Of a DNA stretch of 64,000 nt, positions 1-12,400 are shown piece by piece. The notes under the pieces were generated by a model. It was given only the letters and a program-made list of their open reading frames with translations, was not told the DNA's origin and did not search any database. This DNA comes from Eudorina sp. 2006-703-Eu-15 (taxonomy: Eukaryota > Chlorophyta > Chlorophyceae > Chlamydomonadales > Volvocaceae). Every line of letters starts with the position of its first letter. Position 1 is the first letter of the stretch. The stretch covers positions 282,976-346,975 of the forward strand of contig BDSI01000078.1 of NCBI GenBank assembly GCA_003117195.1. Direction: 5' to 3'. A program made the translations under genes and the position numbers.

Positions 1-3000
1 GGGGTTGACGGCAGGGCAGTCGTGTGGGTTGACGGGCAGGGGCAGTCGTGTGGGGTGACGGGCAGTCGTGTGGGGTTGACGGCAGGGGCGGTGGGGTTGA
101 CGGCAGGGGCAGTCGTGTGGGGTTGACGGCAGGGGCAGTCGTGTGGGGTTGACGGGCAGGGGCAGTCGTGTGGGGTTGACGGCAGGGCAGTCGTGTGGGG
201 TTGACGGGCAGGGGCAGTCGTGTGGGGTTGACGGCAGGGGCAGTCGTGTGGGGTTGACGGCAGGGCAGTCGTGTGGGGTTGACGGGCAGGGGCAGTCGTG
301 TGGGGTTGACGGGCAGGGGCAGTCGTGTGGGGTTGACGGGCAGGGCGGTCGGGGGGTTGAGGGCGGGGGCAGTCGTGTGGGTTGACGGGCAGGGGCAGTC
401 GTGTGGGTTGACGGGCAGGGCAGTCGTGTGGGGTTGACGGGCAGGGGCAGTCGTGTGGGGTTGACGGGCAGAGGGCAGTCGTGTGGGGTTGACGGGCAGG
501 GGCAGTCGTGTGGGGTTGACAGGCAGTTGTGGGGTTGACGGGCAAGGGGCAGTCGTGTGGGTTGACGGCAGGGGGCAGTCGTGTGGGGTTGACGGCAGGG
601 GCAGTCGTGTGGGGTTGACAGGCAGGGCAGTCGTGTGGGTGTGACGGGCAGGGGCAGTCGTGTGGGGTTGACGGGCAGGGGCAGTCGTGTGGGGTTGACG
701 GCAGGGGCAGTCGTGACAGGGGCAGTCGTGTGGGTTGACGGGCAGGGGCAGTCGTGTGGGGTTGACGGGCAGTCGTGTGGGGTTTTCGTGTGGGGTTGAC
801 GTCGTGGCAGTCGTGTGGGGTTGACGGGCAGGGGCAGTCGTGTGGGGTTGACGGCAGGGCAGTCGTGTGGGTTGACGGGCAGGGCAGTCGTGTGGGGTTG
901 ACGGCAGGGGCAGTCGTGTGGGGTTGACGGCAGGGGCAGTCGTGTGGGGTTGACAGGGGCAGTCGTGTGGGGTTGAACGGGCAGGGCAGTCGTGTGGGTT
1001 GAGGGCAGGGGCAGTCGTGTGGGTTGACGGGCAGGGCACGGCAGTCGTGTGGGGTTGACGGGCAGGGGCAGTCGTGTGGGGTTGACGGCAGGGGCAGTCG
1101 TGTGGGGTGTGACGGCAGGGGCAGTCGTGTGGGGTTGACGGGCAGGGCAGTCCGTGTGGGTTGACGGGCAGGGGCAGTCGTGTGGGGTGACGGGCAGGGC
1201 AGTCGTGTGGGGTTGACGGGCAGGGGCAGTCGTGTGGGGTTTGACGGGCAGGGCAGTCGTGTGGGGTTGACGGGGCAGGGGGCAGTCGTGTGGGGTTGAC
1301 GGCAGGGGCAGTCGTGTGGGGTTGACGGGCAGGGCAGTCGTGTGGGGTTGACGGCAGGGGCAGTCGTGTGGGGTTGACGGCAGGCAAGGGCAGGGCAGTC
1401 CGTGTGGGGTTGACGGGCAGGGCAGCAGGGGCAGTCGTGTGGGGTTGACGGCAGGGGGCAGTCGTGTGGGGTGACGGGCAGGGGCAGTGCAGGGGCAGTC
1501 GTGTGGGGTTGACGGGCAGGGGCAGTCGCGTGGCAGGGGCAGTCGTGTGGGTTGACGGCAGGGCAGTCGTGTGGGGTTGACGGCAGAGGCAGTCGTGTGG
1601 GGTTGACGGCAGGGGCAGTCGTGTGGGGTTGACGGGCAGGGGCAGTCGTGTGGGGTTGACGGGCAGGGGCAGTCGTGTGGGGGTTGACGGGCAGGGGCAG
1701 TCGTGTGGGGTTGACGGGCAGGGCAGTCGTGTGGGGTTGACGGCAGAGGGGCAGTCGTGTGGGTTGACGGCAGGGGCAGTCGTGTGGGGTTGACGGGCAG
1801 GCAGTCGTGTGGGGTTTGACGGGCAGGGGCAGGTCGTGTGGGGGTTGACGGCAGGGCAGTCGTGTGGGGTTTGACGGGCAGGGGCAGTCGTGTGGGGTTG
1901 ACGGGCAGGGCATGTCGTGTGTGGTTGACGGGCAGGGGCAGTCGTGGGTGGGTTTGACGGGGGCAGGGCAGTCGGTGTGGGGTTGACGGGCAGGCAGTCG
2001 TGTGGGGTCGTGTGGGGTTGACGGCAGGGGCAGTCGTGGGGTTGACGGCAGGTCGTGACGGGCAGGGGCAGTCGTGTGGGGTTGACGGCAGGGGCAGTCG
2101 TGTGGGGTTGACAGGCAGGGGCAGTCGTGTGGGGTTGACGGCAGGGGCAGTCGTGTGGGGTTGACGGGGCAGGGGCAGTCGTGTGGGGTTGACGGGCAGG
2201 GCAGTCGTGTGGGGGTTGACGGCAGGGGCAGTCGTGTGGGTTGACGGGCAGGGGCAGTCGTGTGGGGTTGACGGCAGGGGCAGTCGTGTGGGGTTGACGG
2301 GCAGGGGCAGTCGTGTGGGGTTGACGCAGGGGCAGTCGTGACGGGGCAGGGGCAGTCGTGTGGGGTTGACGGGCAGAGGCAGTCGTGTGGGGTTGACGGG
2401 CAGGGGCAGTCGTGTGGGGTTGACGGGCAGGGGCAGTCGTGTGGGGTTGACGGCAGGGCAGTCGTGTGGGGTTTGACGGGCAGGGGCAGTCGTGTGGGGT
2501 TGACGGGCAGGGGCAGTCGTGTGGGGTTGACGGCAGTCGTGTGGGGTTGACGGCAGGGCAGTCGTGTGGGGTTGACGGCAGGGGCAGTCGTGTGGGGTTG
2601 ACGGGCAGGGGCAGTCGTGTGGGGTTGACGGCAGTCGTGTGGGGTTGACGGGCAGGGGCAGTCGTGTGGGGTTGGGGCAGTCGTTGACGGGCAGGGGCAG
2701 TCGTGTGGGTTGACGGGCAGGGGCAGTGGGTTGACGGGCAGGGGCAGTCGTGTGGGGTTGACGGCAGGGGCAGTCGTGTGGGTTGACGGCAGGGGCAGTC
2801 GTGGCAGTCCGTGTGGGGTTGACGGGCAGGGCAGTCGTCGTCGTGCGGCAGGTCACGGCAGCAGTCGTGTGGGTTGACGGGTCGTCGTGTGGGGTTGACG
2901 GGCAGAGGCAGTCGTGTGGGTTGACGGGCAGAGGCAGTCGTGTGGGGTTGACGGGCAGGGGCAGTCGTGTGGGTTGACGGGCAGGGCAGTCGTGTGGGGT

Positions 3001-3375
3001 TGACGGCAGGGCAGTCGTGTGGGGTTGACGGGCAGGGCAGTCGTGTGGGGTTGACGGGCAGGGGCAGTCGTGTGGGGTTGACGGCAGGGGCAGTCGTGTG
3101 GTTGACGGTCGTGTGACGGCAGAGGCAGTCGTGTGGGTTGACGGGCAGAGGCAGTCGTGTGGGGTTGACGGGCAGAGGCAGTCGTGTGGGGTTGACGGGC
3201 AGAGGCAGTCGTGTGGGGTTGACGGGCAGAGGCAGTCGTGTGGGGTTGACGGGCAGGGGCAGTCGTGTGGGGTTGACGGGCAGGGCAGTCGTGTGGGGTT
3301 GACGGCAGGGGCAGTCGTGTGGGGTTGACGGGCAGGGGCAGTCGTGTGGGGTTGACGGGCAGGGGCAATCGTGTG
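1..3375. repeat. Minisatellite array, ~28 bp unit
   Basis: A GC-rich unit of about 28 bp, built around GGGGTTGACGGGCAG and GGGCAGTCGTGTG, is repeated roughly 120 times and runs off the left edge. Units vary by 1-3 bp indels, and some truncated or fused units occur (for example near 780-800 and 2660-2700). The array ends sharply at about 3375. Frames stay open on both strands because the unit lacks stops, but the indels break any consistent coding frame, so I read it as non-coding satellite. Confidence 0.95.
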
Positions 3376-3706
3376 GCACACATACGGGCATTTTCCGGTT
3401 TCGGGGTTTCATGTGCCATCATAAGTTGCGTCGTTCCGTGCCCTGCCTGGATCTAGTCCCCGCGTCCACACAGGTGCAGTCGGTCACACAGGACCGAGAT
3501 AACTCCCACCGCCCGGTTAAGAAGAACAAATCCCAGGTCTTTCCCCCCATCCCTGGAGTGGTTTCAAATGCCCTCCAGCGGCATCCCTGCCTCTCACCTC
3601 TCATCCCACCTCCCATCCCACCTCAACCCTCACCTCACATCCCTGCCTCCACCTGCCTCCAACCCTGGCCCCTCCGCCCTTCATCCGGCCCGGAGGGCCC
3701 TCTGCC
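3376..3706. other. Spacer between satellite and SNF5-like gene 3' end
   Basis: About 330 bp of unique sequence follows the satellite. It is C-rich on the plus strand from 3580 and probably holds the 3' untranslated region of the minus-strand SNF5-like gene. I see no TTACA (minus-strand TGTAA) polyadenylation signal here. Confidence 0.5.
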
Positions 3707-6700
3707 TCACCTCTTGGTGTACCCGGCCAGCGGGCCCCTGCTGGTGCTGCTGGTGGTGCTGCTGGTGTGCTGCTGGTGCCGCGCCTCCGCCTCCCGCTTA
3801 CGGCGCTCCGCCTTCGCCTCGCGACGCGCCTGTGGATGTGTCAAGAAGGGTCAGGCGACGAAATACGGTACCGTAACAGCCCAGGGGTCAAGAAGTGACA
3901 AGGACAGTGCCCACCCGCCCGCAGGAAGGCACGACGCGTTCGCTGCGCCAGATTTCTTTACGGCAGCACACACAGACCGGGAAAGAGAATGGGCCCCAGA
4001 TGCCAGAATCGAGAGGGGCAGTCCGCAGTCGGGACCCGCACTCGGGGGGCCAGCATGGGTCCAGGGTGGAGGAAGAATAGGCCCCAGATGCATGAATCGC
4101 AACGGGCGATCAATGAAACAACCAACCAGACGTTCGATTTACGGTATCCGTGGCCACGGGCTGCGGCATCGGCACCTCCCCGGCGGTACGACGAAAGTAC
4201 GACGCAGCACGAAACACGCACGGCAAGGCACGGCACGCGCGCGCACCCGCCGCTCCGCCTCCAGGTCGGTCGCCGGTCGTACGGTTCGACGCGCGGGAAG
4301 CTGCTGCGCGCGGCGTCGTGCGGGGGCGCCCCGGGACCGGAAGCGGCGGCGGCAGCGGTGGTCCTGCCTGCCGAAGAGGCCCGCGCTGAGGCTGAGGCTG
4401 CGGGGGTGCGGGCGGTGTCGCCGACGGCGCGGCGGCCGCTTGTTGTTGCGGTGGCGGCGGCATCTGGCCGGGCGGCAGCGGCTGCCAGCTGCCGCCCGCG
4501 GTGCCCCTCCAGATGGAGGGAAGTGGGGGCATGAGGCTCACTTCCTCGGGGTGCTTCCGGAGGTCCTGACGAGGGGGAGGAGGAGGAGATGGGAACGGGC
4601 GTTCAGGGTTGAGATCGAAGGTTGGGGTAGGGGCACGGGAGTGTTTGGGTCGGGAAGTTGAGGGTTGGTGGCAGATACGGGAAGGTGAGGGTTGGTTGGA
4701 AACCATTTTGAAGTAATTGAGGGTTGCGAATCGGTGTGCTTGGGCGGATGTGAAATGTCAGATGGGGTTGAGGCGGGTAAGGGGTTTTTTGAGTTGGCGG
4801 TGCGTCCCCGGGTAGGGTTAGGTTGTGCGGGGCAGCCTGGGGTGGCTCAGGTGGGGCCGCACGTCGGGTGTGGTTGGGAGGTGTGGGGGTACGGCGGGGT
4901 TCCGGAGGCGCAGGTCCAGGGGCGGGGTGCGCGAGCAGGGACCGACGGGTCGGGACTAAGCGAGACACACACACACCCCGCTTATGCTTCATCATCATCA
5001 ACATCGCAGGTCGGTAATCAATCCGTTTGCGCGCGCGAACTTCTGCCGTAGTTCGTGTTTTGCTGTTTGCTTTGCAGCGCGGTCGTGGCACGGTTGCCTT
5101 GTTCGCCGCGCCTACATGTATAAAAGTGTATCTGGGTTTGGCGGGCGGTTTCTTATCTAAACACGGTCCCTCGCATGTCACGCACTCCTGATCTGCCTGC
5201 CTAGGCACCACACACCCGGATCTAGACTGCTCATTTGTCGCGGCGCAGCGTTTTTTATATATACACCCTAATCTGAGTTTTCCAGTTGACACACATATAC
5301 AAATTAAAATCAATCGACCCGCGAACCTGCCGACCCTCCCCCCTAGCCTCTCCCCACCTCCACCGCCTGGTGAATGAGGTCGTGCAGGTGGGAGTTGATG
5401 GCCTGAGCCCAGCCCAGGTCCAGGTGCAGGTTTTGGCACACCTGCGCGGGTGGGGTGGGGGGGCCGGGGGCGGAGGATGTGTGCAGAACAGGAGTGCGTG
5501 ACATGCGGGGGGCGGGGGATGTGTGTTCATAGGCAGGCAGAACAACAGGGGTGCGTGACATGGGGGGGCGGGGGATGTGTGTGTGTGTGTGTATGTGTGT
5601 ATAAGAGAACTGCGCCGCGAGAAGCATAATCCAGCTTGACAGGTGGTGCAGGCAAGTGCATGGGTGCGTGGGTGTGTGGTAGTTCGTGTGCGGAGGGAAG
5701 GCTGATGTCATGGAATTTGGAGGCGGGTGGGTACAGCGTCGGCAGATTCGACATATCTGCGCGGCGCCGGCGGGAATGAGTGAGCTTTGGGGGACGGGAG
5801 GGGATAAAAGGAAGGATGTGGCCAGGACGAATGCCGGGACGGACGCGGCGGCGGTTTTGCTGTCCTGGTTGGCAGATGGATAGGGAGGGCTTGGGTGGAT
5901 GGTGTGCGCGGAGGGAGGGGGGAAGCGGAACGAACAGCGACGGGCAGGGGGCCGGGCGCCAAAAGGGGATTCGCGCCAAAAGGGGCTGAAAGGCGCCAGC
6001 GTCGGGTGCCCGGCGGCTGCTGTTGCGGGTTACAGGTGGACCGGCACGAATCCCTGCGCGCGCGTGGATCGCGCCCGTGTGCCCCCCCTGCTGCCCTCCC
6101 TGTCCGGACCACGTGAGACACCCGCCCACGCGCCCTCGTCGAACCCGCTCCCCCCCCCGCCCCCCTACCCCCCCCACACACACGTGCACACGGGTTGCAA
6201 TTCTAAACACACGCACGTGGCGGTACTCTGCCTTGCATGTCACGCACTCCCCTGTTGTGCCACCCTAAGCAACACACGAGGGACTCATCCTCACGAGGCG
6301 GGTCCGTACTGCCGTACCTCACAGGCGTACTGCAGCGTGCTGGACGACGGGTCGTTGACGTCCCACTCCAGCTCGTCCCGGAACACGCTGTCGCCCCGCC
6401 GTACGTACAGCTGCGGCGCGGGGGCGCGGGGCGCGGGGGGGGGGGCGGGGGGTATGTGCGCGGGAGCGCGGAGGATGGGGCGCCACTCAGGGACGACGGT
6501 GAAGGGACGGAGGGTGGACACCGGGGCAGAGTCCGTCGGGACTTAGGATCAAACTTGTGACGGTTACACCATTCCTTGCGGTGGCAGAGCCGGGGGCAGG
6601 GGGCTGAAGCTACACCACCCCGACCCGGACCGGTTCGTGTCTGGGTTTGGGTTTGCCTTTTTTAACCCCGACCCGGACCGCGTCATGTCGCCGTCCTTCA

Positions 6701-9287
6701 GACAACCCAACCCCCCCTCGGGGGGCCTGATGTTTTCCGCGGAAGGTGTCATCTCGGATCAATCGATTCCTTGAACGATCGAGTCCTGCGGCAGTCTCCG
6801 GCAGCGGTACTCAGCCGCGGGTCCCAGCCGCCACGGGCATTATACGCCCCCAACCGCAATTTTGTCCTGCAGAGGTTCCATCCATCCTCTGTAAGACGAT
6901 CATAGGATAACCCATCGCCGACCTCACCCGCTGCCCCCATATCCCCCACCCTGCGCCTTCCCCGCCCGCCCCACAGCACTCCGCCACCACCACCCCAAGC
7001 CCCACCTGCAGCCTGACCAGCCTCGGCCCCCCCAGGTCCTTGAAGCTCTTGAAGCCCTTGAGGCTGCGGCCCATCTCATCCTCCACCAGCCTGGAAGGGA
7101 GGGGGGAGGGGGGTCACGGCAATTTCGCTGTCTTCATTGACAAGAAGGGGGGTCACCCATGAGCCCAAAATGAGCCCGGCTTATCGGTGTGTGCGTTCTC
7201 CGTTCCAGGGGAGACCCGAACCGCGTATGTGCTTGGGGTGACTTGGCAATGAATGGGTCCGCGTCAAGAAGGGTTTGGGGGGCCAACGGGTAGACACACC
7301 CACTGCTGCGGCCCGGACCGCGCGGCGCCCTTCTGGGACACCACCAGCACCAGCACCACCACCACCAGCACCAGCACCAGCACCAGCACCAGCACCGCCA
7401 CCACCACCAGCACCGCCACGGCCACCACCACCAGCACCGCCACCGCCACCACCACCAGCAGCACCGCCACCACCACCAGCACCACCACGGCCACCAGCAC
7501 CGCCACCGGCACCAGCACCGCCACCGGCACCAGCACCGCCACCGGCACCAGCACCGCCACCGGCACCAGCACCGCCACCGGCACCAGCACCGCCATGGTG
7601 GTGACTTGAGCGTCCACACCTCTTCCCAGCCGGACCCCGCATATGGGGAGGGCACAGGTCCCTGGGACGAAACCACCAGCACCACCAGCGATACCAACAA
7701 TTACAATTCCACCAGCACCAGCACCCACTCCACCTCGCTCTCGTGTGCTGACCCCTCGTGAACCCCCGGATCTCCGATCCGGCAGTCGACTACCCTTGAT
7801 GCAAATCATTCTTCCTGCCTACCTGCCTCCCCTCCCCCTCCCTCCCTCTGCTCCCTCCCTCCTCCCCTCAACGGTCAGCCAGTGCTTTACTCCCTCTCGT
7901 TCCGCCCCCCACTCCCTGGCCCCCGCTTATGTGCTGCATCCATCTGGGTTCGTGCATTCTGCCCATAGAGCCCATCCCTCGGCCAGTCCTACCCCCTACC
8001 TAGCCCCTCATCCCCCAGCCGCCATCACCCACTTGAGGTAGTTCTGAGGCAGCTGCAGATCCGCCGCCAGCCGCATCGCGATAGGCTTGATGTCGTACCC
8101 CGGATCTGGATTCCGGTGGGCAGGTGGTGGGATGTTGGGAGGGGGCCAGGCGGCGTTTAGGGTCGGTCATGACAGCCGCCAGGAGGGACAACGCGGACGA
8201 GGGCAACCCAACCGCCTTAACCACCGCCATCCCCACCCCAACCAACAGTTTGAATATGTCTTCCGATTGCCTATACCCCCACCCTCACCATGACCACCAC
8301 CGGGCAATGGGTTTGGGCGTCCCCACGTTTGTCGCCGATGGGGGACAACAGGCCCCGAAACCGGGTCGCTAGGATGGCAGGCAGGACAGAGCCGATGGCT
8401 ACCTAGACGCGGTCTGAAGGGACTAGGGATTCGGGTCCGGGCGCATCGGAGCCATGGCCCCAAGTCCAGACAGGAGGTTGGTGGCCAGATTCTGCGCTGA
8501 CTACCATAGGAGGCGTGGATACGACACGGAACCCAGGTCAGCACCGAACTGGGGAACTGGGTTGCGCGCGGCTCCCCCCAAAGACCTGTGTGTCACCTGT
8601 GCCCCGCCGCCGGGTCGGCTAGCGCTGCGATGAGATGGAAACCCAAAGCTCCTCACGGGTGTGACATCCCGGCCAGCTGTCGCAACCTGGACCCCGGCCC
8701 CGTAGTGACAATCAATGACCCCGCGACCCCCTCCCCCTCCTGATCGCCCAATAGGATGCATCTTCCGACGCACCTCCGAGGTGCCATAGGAATTGCTGCA
8801 CAGCAATGTCCGGTGCCGTTCGGTTGGCGAGCCGAATGTTCCATAGTTGGAAAACGGTTCATGATCAGTTTTTATTGTATTGAAGCGCTGCATCGGTATG
8901 CTTGCTTTAACAGCCAACCGCGGGAGAGCCTCCATGGAGTGTCTCAGCACGATTCCGTACCTCGCGAACGTCCTCGCCATCCTCCCGATCAATGTGAACT
9001 CGCACTGGCACAAGCAAAGACTTCTTTTCATGCTTGCTCGAATCCTGTGGCAACCCTAACTGAGTCAACACTTCCGACTTAAGCCCAGGAACTCGGGCCG
9101 CTGCCAGGGGCACAGTGTCAGTTGCGTCCATTTTGAATGAACGTCCATGTCTGATGTCCGAAGTTGTGTATGACGGTTTCCCCGATATCGAGCGCCAGTT
9201 TGCCGTAACAAGCCGTACATCCATGAGGCGAGGCGCCTCACCGCTGAGCCAATGGGCTTTAGTTTGCATGTACAGGTTGCAAATCAT
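3707..9287 (-). CDS. SNF5: SNF5/BSH/SMARCB1-like SWI/SNF subunit
   Basis: Core subunit of SWI/SNF chromatin remodelling complexes, acting in the nucleus. Exons in transcript order: 9287-8961, 8105-8033, 7090-7006, 6410-6318, 5441-5358, 4565-4542 (an 8-codon microexon with a strong gtgagc donor) and 3829-3707, ending in TGA. SNF5 repeat 1 begins LVPVRVHID and continues in the next exon as GYDIKPIAMRLAADLQLP. Repeat 2 reads FRDELEWDVND, then VCQNLHLDLGWAQAINSHL. The C-terminus is a charged helix (ARREAKAERRKREAEARHQQ), as in plant BSH and animal SMARCB1. Phases agree across the last six exons. Between 8106 and 8960 I could not find the short exon that should carry the F-x-W-N part of repeat 1, so the model has one gap. 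The start is uncertain: Met codons at 9287 and 9224 are both in frame. Confidence 0.75.
7338..7597. repeat. CACCAG-type tandem repeat in SNF5-like intron
   Basis: About 260 bp of CACCAG/CACCGC hexamer and trimer repeats, ending in a higher-order unit of CACCGCCACCGGCACCAG. It lies in the intron between the exons at 8033-8105 and 7006-7090 order-wise downstream neighbours, and it keeps several frames open (Gly/Ala, Trp/Cys and Thr/Ser runs), which explains the long but meaningless reading frames here. Confidence 0.85.
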
Positions 9288-9418
9288 CGTCGCTGCTTAT
9301 ATTGCACTGAACTGCGCAACTTTCGCTCTCTAATTGTATTTCGGGCGGTAGGACAGCAGATCTCCAACTCATTTTCAACCTGTGAAGCCCCTGTGCCGGT
9401 GGAGCAACCAGGGAAAGG
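9288..9418. promoter_or_regulatory. Short divergent promoter region (SNF5-like / proteasome alpha-7)
   Basis: Only about 130 bp separate the furthest upstream Met of the minus-strand SNF5-like gene (9287) from the ATG of the plus-strand proteasome gene (9419). Both 5' untranslated regions and any promoter must be shared or overlap, unless the SNF5-like start is at 9224. I see no clear TATA box. Confidence 0.5.
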
Positions 9419-12400
9419 ATGTCGGGCATCGGCACAGGGGTACGTGATATTCTCGCCGGTGTCCAGGGGCGCCAGATTGGGTCCCATGCCATTCGGGCAA
9501 CTGACTCGTCGGAGGCGTGATTGCAGTATGATCTATCAGCTACAACTTACTCGCCAGATGGCAAGATTTTCCAGACAGATTACGCACAGAAAGCAGTAGA
9601 CAACAGCAGGTGAGGCCGACCGCTGCGCGCTGCTCTCCGGCAACCCCTGCCGCGCTTTGTGTCATCGCCTTCCATTCCTCCCCTTCCCAAAACTGCCTCC
9701 CCGCAACTGCCCCCATTATTTACTACTACTCTTGTGGCCCTCCCCCTTCCGCCCTCGCAGCACGGTACTGGGGTTGAGATGCAAGGACGGCGTCGTGCTG
9801 GTAGGCCGGCGTGGCGATTCGGCGATGCGGAGGGGCCGCAGTCGGCAGCGCGCGCAGCGCTCTGCTTCGCAGCTGGGGATGTGAAAAGTACCCACCCCTG
9901 GAAACCTGCCCGAACCAGAAGATTCTTTGTATGCCCGTCACGTCCAGCCAGCTCTGCCCTCTGACGCGGTCCCCGTGGGTGGTCTATCACACCGCATGCT
10001 GTGGGTGTGGTCTGGTGGTGATCTGGCCGCCGCGTCCCCCGCCTGGCGTCGTAAAAAGGAATGGCCATGCGCCGTCCACGAGGATGCCTTGACGCCATAC
10101 CAGAAGGGGAGGGGAGGCAGCCACGCGTGAATTGGATAACGCTGAGACGTCGCGTGTCTCCCTTCGTCCCCCGTGCCCGCTGTCCCGGCCTCACCCCGGA
10201 GGCTGGCCGTCCTCCCATCTCGCGGCTTGCTCTGGGGAATGGCTTGGGCGCCACTGTTACCGGGGTTGTTGCCGGGCACGATACGACGCGTGTTGGACGG
10301 TCCACGCCACACACCCATGGGTCGCCCCGCCCGTGTGCAGCGCCCGGATCCTTCCTTCCCCGGGCAGTTGGCGCAGGTCATTGCTGCCGTCCAATGCCTT
10401 ATCAGAACCCCACCGCCCGTAATCCACATCGGACCATTGCCCTGGCAGCAGCGCAGTTTGAACATGTCCACCAATATTCCCCATCACCCCCTCCCCCACC
10501 GCCTGTCCTCCGCACGCGCAGGCCTGTGAGAAGCTTGTGCTGTCCAAGCTGCTGGTGGAGGGCTCCAACCGCAGGATTCACAACATCGACCGGCACGTGG
10601 GCGTGGTGAGCGGCAGCGAGGGAGGGGGGAAGAGAGGGGGAAGGGTACAGGGCGGTTGGGGGGACCCACGGAGGGGAAGGGGGGGAAGGGGAGGGGGGAC
10701 CCACGAATGGGAAGGGGGGTGGAGGCGAGAGATGCGGCGCAGGGGAGATCAGCGCCTGGGTGGGCGGGTGCGGCTGCGTCGACTGAGCAGCTGGATCCAA
10801 TCGATTAAATGCGCACCAGCGGGTTACGTGATACCCGTGGTTCGGGGAGAAGATGGGATCGGGGAGAAGATGGGAGGAGGTGATGGTGGAAGGGGACAGG
10901 GACAAGGACGGCGATGTGAGCCGCGGAGGAGCGGTTCCGGGCCCGGGTTTGCTGGGGGCAACGGCTTTTGAGGGAAGATGCGGTGGAGGGGGGAAGGGAG
11001 GGGTGAGAGGGTCGCGGAGCCCGCCCTGCTCGCACCGGTAGGACTCGTCCACTTGGGTACGGGTACGCGCCCGCCATGGCACGAGCGTGCAACGCAGTAT
11101 GAACATCCCCACAAACGTATTTGGCCCCCACACTCGCCACACCCCACACCTACACACAAGCCGTCGGGTGGGTCTCTTCTCTGAACACACATGCGAGAAA
11201 TACACGTACACATCTTCCCCCAGGCCGTCGCCGGACTGGCGCCCGATGGCCGCATGGTGGCCAACCGCGCCTGGGACGAGGCCGCGTCGTACAAGCGGGT
11301 GTACGGCGAGCCCATCCCCGGCCACGTGCTGTGCGAGCGCGTGGGCAGCTACGTGCACCTCTTCAACCTGTACTGGTCGCTGCGGCCGTACGGCGCCACC
11401 ATCCTGATGGCCACGTACGACAAGAACGGGCCGGCGCTGTACGCCGTGGACCCATCGGGCTCATCCCTGGTGGGTGCCCGGGGTTTTACAGAATCAGGCT
11501 TGAGAGGATGAGGCTTATTAAAAACAAAACCTGAAGCAGCCACCGCCTAGAATTGTACCATGCCCGCCAGTGAGGGTGCTGATGGGGAGGTCAGCCAGCC
11601 AAGGAAGGCTGGATGTGCTGGAAACCTTGCCCCGGGAGCGCGTAAGCAGTGTGCCATGGCCTTCCTGCTCTCGGCCTTTGTTGTTTTTAGAATCAGGCTT
11701 GTCGGGATCAGGCTTGTCAGATCAGGCTTGTCAGATCAGGCTTGTCAGATCAGGCTTGTCAGATCAGGCTTGTCAGATCAGGCTTGTCAGGACCAGGCGG
11801 GACCAGCGGGCTTTCCGTACTGCCCATACGCTGGCGCACTCCGCAGCGGCAGTACGGACTGCTGTCGGAACCAGTCAGTCGGCCAGTCAGTCAGTCTAGG
11901 TGCCACACACGCAAGAGCAGGACAGCAGTTGCTGTGGGACCGGGCGCCTGCACCTGCCCCGCGCCACTCGGAACAAAAACCTCGGAAGGCAGCGTCGACG
12001 GTGTGGGATGCGCTGCCCCGGCGCCCCTCCCCCCCTTTGAGTTATTGCGCCCCCCATCATGACCCTCCCCAGGAGATCCTGGGAACAGTCGATTCTCCAC
12101 CGGACCTCTTGCTCTGGCAGCAGCGCAGGTTGACACTGTCCAAACCAAATTCCTATTCCCCCTCCCCCTTCTATGTCGACATAGACAGCAAAACCGCATT
12201 CCGCCTCGCCCCCCTTCCCCTCCCCCGGGTTCCTCCCGGTGCCCGCCCCCCCCACCCCCCGGCCCCGGCAGCGCTACTTCGGCACTGCGGTGGGCAAGGG
12301 CCGCCAGGCCGCCAAGAACGAGATCGAGAAGCTCAAGCTGGCGGAGATGAGCTGCAGGGAGGCCGTCATGGAGGCCGTCAAGATGTGGGTGCTGGGGCGG

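Noticed and set aside
143..3422. Open frames on both strands in the satellite (GQSCGVDGQ-type and RLPLPVNPT-type repeats)
   Set aside because: They follow from a stop-free repeat unit, and indels between units break the frames repeatedly; no start context or flanking exons.
4110..4541. Pro/Gln-rich continuation of the SNF5-like exon beyond 4542
   Set aside because: The frame stays open, but a strong gtgagc donor lies at 4541 and joins in phase to the charged last exon; I preferred the microexon model, though a longer exon is not fully excluded.
7134..7809. Trp/Cys-, Val- and Gly-rich frames on both strands
   Set aside because: All are readings of the CACCAG tandem repeat in an intron.
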